DNA from: Gemmatimonadota bacterium
GTDB taxonomy: Bacteria > Gemmatimonadota > Gemmatimonadetes > Gemmatimonadales > GWC2-71-9
NCBI GenBank assembly: GCA_003222115.1
Contig: QHUL01000051.1
Span: 1 to 64,000 of the forward strand
Direction: 5' to 3'
Length of the DNA: 64,000 nucleotides
Below are positions 58,106-64,000 of the stretch, piece after piece. Below the pieces are notes generated by a model. That model was not told the origin of the DNA and searched no databases. It worked only from the letters and a program-made list of their open reading frames with translations. Both the position numbers and the translations under genes were made by a program. Each line of letters opens with the position of its first letter. Within the stretch, counting starts at the first letter, position 1.

Positions 58106-59048
58106 AGTGCCCGTGGGCGTGCTCGGGGCCTCCGGCTACGTCGGCCAGGAGCTGCTGCGGCTCTTGGCGCGGCATCCGGGGACTGCGGTCGCCTTCGCCA
58201 CGGCGGACACGGCCGCGGGCGAGTGGGTGGAGGGCCATCAGCTGCTCCAGGCCGACGACGCGCCGCTCGAGCGCGCCGCCATCGTGCTCTCGGCCCTGCC
58301 CCACGGCGTCTCGGCCCGCTACGTGAACGAGGCGCGCGCGGCCGGGAAGCGCGCCGTCGACCTCTCCGCCGACTTCCGGCTGTCGGCCGAAGCGGTGTAC
58401 GGGCTGACCGAGTTCTCGCGGCCGCGGCTGGCTCAGGCCGAGCTCGTCGCCAATCCGGGCTGCTACCCGACCGCCGCGCTCATCGCGTTGATCCCGCTGG
58501 CGCAGCGCGGGCTCATCGACCCGTCGCGCGAAGTCGTGATCGACGCGGCGTCGGGCGTCACCGGCGCGGGCCGCCATCCCCAGCGCGAGCTGCTGTTCGG
58601 AGAAGTGGCGGAGGACTACCGCGCCTACGCCGTGGGCAACACGCATCGCCATCTCCCCGAACTGCGGGCGGCGCTGGAGCGTGAGAGCGGGTTCGCCGGC
58701 GACCTGGTGTTCACGCCCCACCTGCTGCCGGTCAAGCGGGGGATCCTCGAGACGATCCACGTCCCGCTCACCGGGGCGCTCGACCAGGGCGCGGCGGAGG
58801 GGATCTACGAGGCGGCCTATCGCGGAGAGCCCTGCGTTCAGGTGGTGCGCGGCGCCTTGCCCTCCCTCAAAGACGTGGTGTACCGGAATCGCGTGGCGCT
58901 GGGCGTCGCCCCCGTCGAGCACGTGCGTCGGCCGCGCCTCACGGTGATCGCGGCGATCGACAACCTGGTGAAGGGAGCGGCGGGGCAGGCCGTGCAGAAC
59001 CTCAACGTCATGCTCGGGCTCCCCGAGACCCTGGGGCTCGTATGCTGA
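58089..59048 (+). CDS. argC: N-acetyl-gamma-glutamyl-phosphate reductase
   Basis: This 319-residue enzyme reduces N-acetylglutamyl phosphate with NADPH in arginine synthesis. Seen directly are the Rossmann motif VLGASGYVGQELLRLL, the catalytic cysteine in VANPGCYPTAALIAL, and YAVGNTHRHLPEL with the active-site His. Translation starts at ATG 58089; the first codons overlap an ARG-box-like operator. It is the first gene of the arg operon, separated from argB by a REP-like cluster. Confidence 0.95.
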   Translation: MNNNAKVPVGVLGASGYVGQELLRLLARHPGTAVAFATADTAAGEWVEGHQLLQADDAPLERAAIVLSALPHGVSARYVNEARAAGKRAVDLSADFRLSAEAVYGLTEFSRPRLAQAELVANPGCYPTAALIALIPLAQRGLIDPSREVVIDAASGVTGAGRHPQRELLFGEVAEDYRAYAVGNTHRHLPELRAALERESGFAGDLVFTPHLLPVKRGILETIHVPLTGALDQGAAEGIYEAAYRGEPCVQVVRGALPSLKDVVYRNRVALGVAPVEHVRRPRLTVIAAIDNLVKGAAGQAVQNLNVMLGLPETLGLVC

Positions 59049-59079
59049 GCGACGCAGTGAGGGAAGCTCGGCGGCCCGT

Positions 59080-59163
59080 GATTCCCAGGCTGAAGCCTGG
59101 GCTCGGCAATGCGCTGTCCTTAAGGACAGTGTTGTGCCGAGCCCACCCTTCAGGGTGGGAATC
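59080..59163. repeat. REP-like hairpin cluster C inside the arg operon
   Basis: A shorter relative of clusters A and B. Outer GATTCCC/GGGAATC pairing encloses CCCAGGCT-GA-AGCCTGGG, then GCTGTCCT-TA-AGGACAG and CCCACCCT-TC-AGGGTGGG between CTCGGC and GCCGAG. It fills the argC-argB gap and ends at the argB ATG, so its folding could affect argB translation. Confidence 0.82.
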
Positions 59164-59928
59164 ATGCTGAGAGTCCGTGTGGTCAAATTGGGCGGGAACG
59201 AGCTCGACCGGCCCGAGTGGCTCGCGGCCTGCGCGGACGCCCTCAAGCCGCTCGAGCCCCTCGTCGTGGTGCACGGCGGCGGCCAGGCGGTGAGCGCGCT
59301 GTCGCGGCGCCTCGGCCTGCCGGTCGAGAAGCGCGACGGCCTGCGCGTGACGCCTCCCGGGGTCGCGGAGGTCGTCGAGATGGTGCTCGCCGGCCCCGCC
59401 AATCGCGCCGTCGTGGCGGCGCTGCGGGCCGTGGGGCTCGACGCGATCGGCTTATCCGGCGTGGATGGCGGGCTGCTCACGGCGGAGCCGTCGCCTGCTG
59501 GCCTTGGCCACGTCGGCGAGATCACGGCTGTCCGGGCGTCGCTGCTCGAGAGCCTGCTGCTGGCAGGGCTCACGCCGGTCGTGGCCCCCGTGGCGCCCGC
59601 GGCCGGAGTCAACGGCGTGCCGCTCAACGTGAACGCCGATCACGCCGCCGCCGCCATCGCCGCCGCGCTGCGCGCGAAGGAACTGCTGTACGTCTCCGAC
59701 GTTCCCGGAGTCGTCATCGACGGCGTCGCACAGGACTCCGTCGCCGCGTCCGACATTCCCGCGCTGATCGAGCTGGGCGTCGCGACCGACGGGATGGCGG
59801 CGAAGCTACGGGCCGGTGCGGCCGCCCTGCAGACCGGAGCGCAGGCCGTCCGCATCGGCGACCTCCATCTGCTCGGCCACCCGACCGCTGGTACGCGCGT
59901 CCTCGCCGCGACCCCGCAACCAGCATGA
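59164..59928 (+). CDS. argB: Acetylglutamate kinase
   Basis: This 254-residue enzyme phosphorylates N-acetylglutamate. It has VVKLGGNEL, VVHGGGQAVSALS, NVNADHAAAAIAAAL and DGMAAKLRAGAAAL, the acetylglutamate-kinase pattern, and is close in length to the short E. coli form. ATG 59164 directly follows REP-like cluster C; an in-frame ATG further upstream lies inside that repeat and is unlikely. It overlaps argD by 4 bases (ATGA). A LysZ-type role is possible by family, but the neighbours point to arginine. Confidence 0.9.
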   Translation: MLRVRVVKLGGNELDRPEWLAACADALKPLEPLVVVHGGGQAVSALSRRLGLPVEKRDGLRVTPPGVAEVVEMVLAGPANRAVVAALRAVGLDAIGLSGVDGGLLTAEPSPAGLGHVGEITAVRASLLESLLLAGLTPVVAPVAPAAGVNGVPLNVNADHAAAAIAAALRAKELLYVSDVPGVVIDGVAQDSVAASDIPALIELGVATDGMAAKLRAGAAALQTGAQAVRIGDLHLLGHPTAGTRVLAATPQPA

Positions 59929-61088
59929 CCGTCACCTCCACGGCCCCGGAGGCGTTGCTCGGCGTGTATGCCCGAGTCGGCCCGCTGCTCGTCGCCGGCG
60001 AGGGCTCGGAGGTCATCGCCGAGGACGGCACCCGCTACCTCGACTTCGTCGCGGGGATCGCCGTGAACGCCCTGGGCTACAACCATCCGGTGTTCCGTGG
60101 GGCGGTGACCCGCGCGCTCGAGAGCGGTCTGGTGCACGTGTCCAACCTGTACCGCACGGAGCCGGGCGAGCGGCTCGCGGCGGAGCTGATCGCCCACTCG
60201 TTCGCCGATCGCGTGTTCTTCTGCAACTCGGGGGCGGAAGCGAACGAGGCCGCGTTCAAGTTCGCCCGCAAGTGGTCACGCAAGACCGAGATCGTGGCGT
60301 TCACCGGCGCGTTCCACGGGCGGCTGTTCGCCTCGCTCGCGGCCACTGACCGGCCCGACTACCGCAAGCCGTTCGAGCCGCTCGTCCCCGGCGTGCACAT
60401 CGTGCCGCTCGAGGATTGGGCCGTCGCCGATCGCATGATCTCGGCCAACCGCACGGCGGCCGTCATCGTGGAGCCGGTGCAGGGCGAGGGAGGCGTGCGG
60501 CCGCTGGATCCCGAATGGCTCGGCTTCCTGCGCGAGCTGTGCGACGCGCGCGGGGCGGCCCTCGTGTTCGACGAAGTGCAGTGTGGCCTGGGACGCACCG
60601 GCACGCTGTTCGCGTACGAGCAGACGGGGGTGGTGCCGGATGTAGTGACGCTCGCCAAGCCGCTGGGCGGCGGGCTCCCGATGGGGGCCGTGCTCCTCAC
60701 CGAGGCGGTCGCCGCCGCGCTGAAGCCGGGGGACCACGCCACGACGTTCGGCGGCGGGCCGCTCGTCGCCACGGTGGCGCTCGACGTCCTGCGCACCATC
60801 GCCGAGCCCGGGTTCCTCGCCGCGGTGCGGGAAAAGGGCGCGGCGCTGGGCGCGGCGCTCTCCCGGCTCGCTGCCGTCTCGCCGAAGGTCGTCGCCGTGC
60901 GCGGGCGGGGCCTCATGTGGGGGATCGAGCTCGTGGAGCCGGCGGCCCCCTACGTGACGGCGGCGCGCGAGCGCGGCCTGCTCGTCTGCACGGCGGGCGC
61001 CCAGGTCATTCGCGTGGTGCCGCCCCTCGTGGTGACGCGCGAGGAGCTCGAGCGGGCGGTGGCCATCCTGGGCGAGGTGCTGGCGTGA
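59925..61088 (+). CDS. argD: Acetylornithine aminotransferase (class III aminotransferase)
   Basis: The 387-residue PLP enzyme has the Schiff-base lysine in TLAKPLGGGLPMG, FCNSGAEANEAAFKFARK, the GAFHGR segment and EPVQGEGGV, typical of acetylornithine/ornithine aminotransferases. Together with argC, argB and the NAGS-like gene it covers the acetylated half of arginine synthesis. The ATG overlaps the argB stop and its own stop overlaps the next GTG. Confidence 0.93.
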   Translation: MTVTSTAPEALLGVYARVGPLLVAGEGSEVIAEDGTRYLDFVAGIAVNALGYNHPVFRGAVTRALESGLVHVSNLYRTEPGERLAAELIAHSFADRVFFCNSGAEANEAAFKFARKWSRKTEIVAFTGAFHGRLFASLAATDRPDYRKPFEPLVPGVHIVPLEDWAVADRMISANRTAAVIVEPVQGEGGVRPLDPEWLGFLRELCDARGAALVFDEVQCGLGRTGTLFAYEQTGVVPDVVTLAKPLGGGLPMGAVLLTEAVAAALKPGDHATTFGGGPLVATVALDVLRTIAEPGFLAAVREKGAALGAALSRLAAVSPKVVAVRGRGLMWGIELVEPAAPYVTAARERGLLVCTAGAQVIRVVPPLVVTREELERAVAILGEVLA

Positions 61089-61657
61089 AAGCGCTGCCCA
61101 TAGTGGGGGAGTGGGGAGTGGGGAGTGGTCCGCCGCGGTCCGCGCCCGAGCTCCGGGTTGCACCGGACGGTACCACTCCCCACTCCCCACGCCTCGCAAC
61201 GCTGGTGAGGGCGGCGCTGCTCGCGGACGTCCCCGGGCTCGAGGCGCTCCAGGCCCCTTACGTGGCTACCGGCGATCTCCTGCCGCGCAGCAACTACGAC
61301 CTGTGCCGCCACATCAAGGAATGGGTGGTCGTTGCGGAGCCGGCCGACGGCGCGATCGTCGGGTGTGGCGCGCTGAAGATTTATTCCGGCGAGCTCGCCG
61401 AGGTTGCCGGGCTCGCCGTGCGCCGGGACCGGCAGGGCGTGGGACTCGGTCGCGCGCTCTTGGAGGCGCTGCTGACCCAGGCGCGGGACCACGGGCTCGC
61501 TCGGGTATTCGCGCTCACGCGCAAACCGGAGTTCTTCCTGCGCTTGGGGTTCGTGCCTGCCGAGAAGGAGCAGTTTCCCGAGAAGGTATGGGCCGATTGC
61601 GCCAGATGTCCGAGGCAGAACTGCTGTGACGAGATAGCGGTAGCCCTAAGGTTGTAG
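61085..61657 (+). CDS. N-acetylglutamate synthase, short GNAT type
   Basis: The 190-residue frame starts at GTG 61085, overlapping argD (GTGA). A shorter start, GTG 61205, places the usual GNAT beginning (VRAALLADVPGLEAL) at the N-terminus. The family marks of the short NAGS group (as in Mycobacterium ArgA) are clear: VVAEPADGAIVGCGALKIY, VRRDRQGVGLGRALLEALL, KPEFFLRLGFVPAEKEQFPEKVW and the cysteine run DCARCPRQNCCDEIAVAL. It makes N-acetylglutamate, the first step of the arg operon. In the longer form residues 7 to 36 are encoded by a heptamer palindrome. Confidence 0.87.
   Translation: MKALPIVGEWGVGSGPPRSAPELRVAPDGTTPHSPRLATLVRAALLADVPGLEALQAPYVATGDLLPRSNYDLCRHIKEWVVVAEPADGAIVGCGALKIYSGELAEVAGLAVRRDRQGVGLGRALLEALLTQARDHGLARVFALTRKPEFFLRLGFVPAEKEQFPEKVWADCARCPRQNCCDEIAVALRL
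61103..61190. repeat. Heptamer palindrome (unit GTGGGGA) at the NAGS start
   Basis: The left arm begins at 61103 with GTGGGGGA and two GTGGGGA units, then GTGG. The right arm (61163-61190) has GGTACC followed by two ACTCCCC units. The right-arm tail is identical over 22 bases to the element at 50676. It lies in the open frame at the 5' end of the acetyltransferase gene. Confidence 0.82.
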
Positions 61658-61719
61658 ACGCACAGACGTCGAGGTAGACGCCTCATATCCACTTAGCGTC
61701 TCGGCATCTCGGCGTCTCC
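61655..61719. repeat. Octamer-type palindrome downstream of NAGS
   Basis: The left arm (61655-61682) contains TAGACGCA, CAGACGTC and TAGACGCC. The right arm (61696-61719) is GCGTCTCG, GCATCTCG, GCGTCTCC. It begins in the stop codon of the acetyltransferase and could end the arg operon transcript. Confidence 0.65.
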
Positions 61720-61783
61720 CTGTTGACACTCCCCCGTTGCCCCCGGAAATTCCCGGAGCTTCCCCTCGTTCTAGGATGGTAGT

Positions 61784-62449
61784 ATGGCCCGGGTCATCTT
61801 CTGGGATGTCGACACCCAATACGACTTCATGAAGGCGGACGGCAAGCTGTACGTACCGGACGCCGAGCACGTGATCGCGAATCTGCGGCGGCTCAGCGAC
61901 TTCGCCCACGGCCACGGCATCCGCGTGATCGCGAGCGCGGACGACCACGTGATGGGGCACCCGGAGATCTCGGAGCATCCCGACTGGCAGAGCACGTTTC
62001 CCCCGCACTGCCTGCGGGGGACGCCCGGGCAGAAGAAGATTCCCGAGACCGCGCTGCGCGATCCGCTCGTCATCGAGCCCGCGAGGACGGATTCCAAGGC
62101 GCTCGGCGAGCGCGTGCGCGCCCACCGGGGCGACATCCTGTTCCACAAGCACCGCTTCGACGTGTTCACGAACGAGAACGTCATGACCGCGCTCGACGTG
62201 ATCGACCCCGACGACATCGTGCTGTACGGCGTGGCGACCGACGTATGCGACAAGGCGGCGGTCGAGGGGCTGCTGGAGCGCCGGCCGCACACGCGCTTGT
62301 TCGTCGTCACGGACGCCGTGAAGGGAATCGACAAGGACGTCTCCGAGCAGCTGCTGAAGGAGTGGGGCGAGGAGGGGGTGCGCCTCGTGAAGACGAAGGA
62401 GGTCGTGGAGGAGGGGCTCGTCGAGGAGCTCGCGCGCGCGACCGCATGA
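61784..62449 (+). CDS. Isochorismatase-fold cysteine hydrolase, nicotinamidase-like
   Basis: This 221-residue enzyme has the isochorismatase fold with the D-K-C catalytic triad: D10 (DVDTQYDF), K122 (FHKHRF) and C155 (TDVCDKAAVEGL). In nicotinamidases this triad deamidates nicotinamide to nicotinate, which would suit the nicotinate phosphoribosyltransferase gene 4 kb upstream. The exact substrate is unproven; other members cut isochorismate or carbamates. A TTGACA (61723-61728) lies upstream and an AGGATGG site precedes ATG 61784. It overlaps the next gene by 4 bases. Confidence 0.83.
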   Translation: MARVIFWDVDTQYDFMKADGKLYVPDAEHVIANLRRLSDFAHGHGIRVIASADDHVMGHPEISEHPDWQSTFPPHCLRGTPGQKKIPETALRDPLVIEPARTDSKALGERVRAHRGDILFHKHRFDVFTNENVMTALDVIDPDDIVLYGVATDVCDKAAVEGLLERRPHTRLFVVTDAVKGIDKDVSEQLLKEWGEEGVRLVKTKEVVEEGLVEELARATA

Positions 62450-63525
62450 CCACGCCCGCGTTCGGGCGTTTTTTTCTCCCCGGTCCGACCGACGTCCACC
62501 CCGAAGTGCTCGCCGCGATGCAGCGGCCGATGATCGGGCACCGATCGAGCGCGATGGCCGCGCTGCTCCAGGGCGTCGCCCCGCGACTCGCCGCCCTGTG
62601 TCGCACGTCCCGCCCGGTCCTCGTGGGCACCACCTCGGCCACGGGCTTCATGGAGCTCGCGGTGCGGAACGGCATCCGCCGCCGCGCCCTCTCGCTCGTG
62701 AACGGCGCCTTTAGCGAGCGCTTCGCCAACCTGGTGCGCGCCGCCGGAAAGGAGTGCGTCCGGCTCGACGTCCCGCTGGGCTGCGCCGTGGAGCCCGACA
62801 GGCTGCGCGACGCGCTGCGCCGTACGCCGGTCGACGCCGTCACCGTCGTCCACTCCGAGACCTCCACCGGCGTGCTGCAAGACGTGCCCGCGCTCGCGGC
62901 CGTGGCGCGCGAGTTCGACGATGTCCTCGTGCTCGTCGACGCGGTGACGTCGCTCGCCGGCTCGCCGGTGGAGCCCGATGCCTGGGGTCTCGACTTCACG
63001 TTCACGGGCTCGCAGAAGGCACTCGCCCTTCCGCCCGGGCTGGCGCTCGGCGTCGCGTCGCCGCGGATGCTCGAGCGCGCGAAGACCTTGCCCGATCGCG
63101 GACTCTACTTCGACCTCGTCGCCTTCGAGGAGGCGACCAGGAAATTCCAGCCGACCAACACGCCGGCGATCTCGCTGCTCTACGCGCTGGAGACCCAGCT
63201 CGGGCGCGTCGAGCGGGAGGGCGGGATCGAGGCACGCTGGCGACGCCACGATACGATGCGCCAGCGGGTGGAGGCGTGGAGCGAGGAGCGCGGCCTCGCC
63301 TTGCTCCCGGCCGAGGGCCGGCGCAGTTGGACCGTCTCCTGCCTCAAGCTGCGAGAGGGGCAGAGCGCCAAGGCGGTGGTGTCCGGGCTGCAGGAGGAAG
63401 GGTGGACGATCGGCTCCGGCTACGGCGCCCTCAAGGACTCGACCATCCGGATCGGCCACATGGGCGATCACACGCTGGGCGCCCTCGAGGAGCTGCTGGC
63501 CTTGGTCGGCGGCTTGCTGTCGTGA
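62446..63525 (+). CDS. Class V aminotransferase, probable phosphoserine or alanine-glyoxylate aminotransferase
   Basis: The 359-residue PLP enzyme begins RFFLPGPTDVHPEVLAAM. It has the lysine in DFTFTGSQKALALPPG, HSETSTGVLQDV, and VDAVTSLAGSPVEPDAWG, as in alanine-glyoxylate and serine-glyoxylate enzymes. The gene is coupled by ATGA and GTGA overlaps to a nicotinamidase-like gene before it and serA after it. Placement beside serA suggests it replaces SerC in serine synthesis; this is inference from context. Confidence 0.87.
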   Translation: MTTPAFGRFFLPGPTDVHPEVLAAMQRPMIGHRSSAMAALLQGVAPRLAALCRTSRPVLVGTTSATGFMELAVRNGIRRRALSLVNGAFSERFANLVRAAGKECVRLDVPLGCAVEPDRLRDALRRTPVDAVTVVHSETSTGVLQDVPALAAVAREFDDVLVLVDAVTSLAGSPVEPDAWGLDFTFTGSQKALALPPGLALGVASPRMLERAKTLPDRGLYFDLVAFEEATRKFQPTNTPAISLLYALETQLGRVEREGGIEARWRRHDTMRQRVEAWSEERGLALLPAEGRRSWTVSCLKLREGQSAKAVVSGLQEEGWTIGSGYGALKDSTIRIGHMGDHTLGALEELLALVGGLLS

Positions 63526-64000
63526 CGTACCGCGTCGTGCTGGCCGATCGCGTGGCCGAGTCGGGGGTGCGGCTGCTCGCCGAGACGCCGGAGATCGAGG
63601 TCGTGAGCCTGGCGGGCAAGCCGCGCGACGAGCTCGAGCGGGCGCTGGCTGGGGCGCATGCGCTCGTCGTGCGGAGCGAGACCCACGTGACCGCGGATCT
63701 GTTGGCCCGCGCGCCGCGCCTCCAGGTGGTCGCGCGCGCGGGGACCGGGGTGGACACGATCGACGTCCACGCCGCCACCCGGCGCGGCATCGCGGTGATG
63801 AACGCGCCGGGTGCGAACACGGTGAGCGCGGCCGAGCATGCGATGGGGCTGCTGCTCGCGTTGGTGCGCCACATCCCCTGGGCGGCCGAGGCGATGCGGC
63901 GCGGCGAGTGGGACCGCAAGCGGTTCGAGGGGACGGAGCTCCGCGGCAAGACGATCGGCGTCGTCGGGCTGGGCCGGATCGGCGGGCACGTCGCGCAGGT
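63522..64000 (+). CDS. serA: D-3-phosphoglycerate dehydrogenase, N-terminal part (3' end outside window)
   Basis: About 159 residues are present. The frame begins at GTG 63522, overlapping the aminotransferase stop, and runs to the window end. It has the catalytic-domain features RSETHVTADLLARAP, ARAGTGVDTIDVHAATRRG, AEHAMGLLLALVRHIP and the start of the NAD-binding GKTIGVVGLGRIGG. This is the first committed step of serine synthesis from 3-phosphoglycerate. The ACT/C-terminal regulatory regions are beyond the window. Confidence 0.92.
   Translation, partial: MTYRVVLADRVAESGVRLLAETPEIEVVSLAGKPRDELERALAGAHALVVRSETHVTADLLARAPRLQVVARAGTGVDTIDVHAATRRGIAVMNAPGANTVSAAEHAMGLLLALVRHIPWAAEAMRRGEWDRKRFEGTELRGKTIGVVGLGRIGGHVAQ

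Noticed and set aside
59164-59928. LysZ kinase of the LysW lysine pathway
   Set aside because: No LysW or LysX gene is nearby, the next genes are argD and NAGS, and an ARG-box-like site precedes argC.

Overview
This is a gene-dense, very GC-rich bacterial chromosome segment. The likely source is an uncultured member of the Gemmatimonadota or a related soil lineage. That is an inference from GC content, frequent GTG starts and 4-base stop/start overlaps, Ser/Thr kinases fused to TPR repeats, many lipoproteins and amidohydrolases, ThyX instead of ThyA, and a selenoprotein SelD. No rRNA, tRNA, CRISPR array or prophage was found. The first and last genes (an MFS exporter and serA) are cut by the window edges.

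Region by region. 1-13 kb: transporters, an unusual Arg/Asp heptad-repeat secreted protein, a kinase-TPR protein, a Rieske-flavodoxin fusion, an EF-G-like GTPase and a run of envelope proteins. 13-17.6 kb (minus strand): a four-gene cassette of two ATP-grasp ligases, a GNAT and a lysine 2,3-aminomutase with its own promoter, preceded by thyX. 17.6-35.5 kb, mostly minus strand: a GlcD-like oxidase, beta-oxidation enzymes (thiolase, 3-hydroxyacyl-CoA dehydrogenase), slipin, an isopropylmalate-dehydrogenase-like enzyme, a barrel-cupredoxin fusion, dCMP deaminase, an RNase HI homologue with altered catalytic residues, a stress protein, SelD with an in-frame UGA, and amidohydrolases. 35.7-39.1 kb: an Ig-like/TolB surface protein and an oxidoreductase. 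39.1-39.8 kb: a decayed REP-associated transposase (RAYT) gene flanked by REP-like hairpin clusters. 40-47 kb: gyrA, a threonine-dehydratase-like enzyme, a REC-GAF-GGDEF protein, a zinc-ribbon kinase and an E1-alpha dehydrogenase, tightly packed. 47-58 kb: periplasmic and envelope enzymes, a TetR regulator, an outer-membrane barrel, a glycosyltransferase and nicotinate phosphoribosyltransferase. 58-61.7 kb: an arginine operon, argC-argB-argD-NAGS, with an ARG-box-like operator over the argC start. 61.8-64 kb: a nicotinamidase-like hydrolase, a class V aminotransferase and serA, probably for serine synthesis.

Two repeat families cut across this layout. One is the RAYT-linked REP-like cluster (three copies: two beside the dead transposase, one between argC and argB). 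The other is a set of palindromes built from short tandem units of 7, 8 or 10 bases (six loci). These lie at gene 3' ends or inside reading frames, where they supply the N-termini or linkers of exported or membrane proteins. A recurring A/T-rich -10-like box close to start codons suggests that many genes have short or no leaders, while others have clear Shine-Dalgarno sites. The KamA/GNAT/dual-ATP-grasp cassette and the coding palindromes are the best candidates for undescribed biology.
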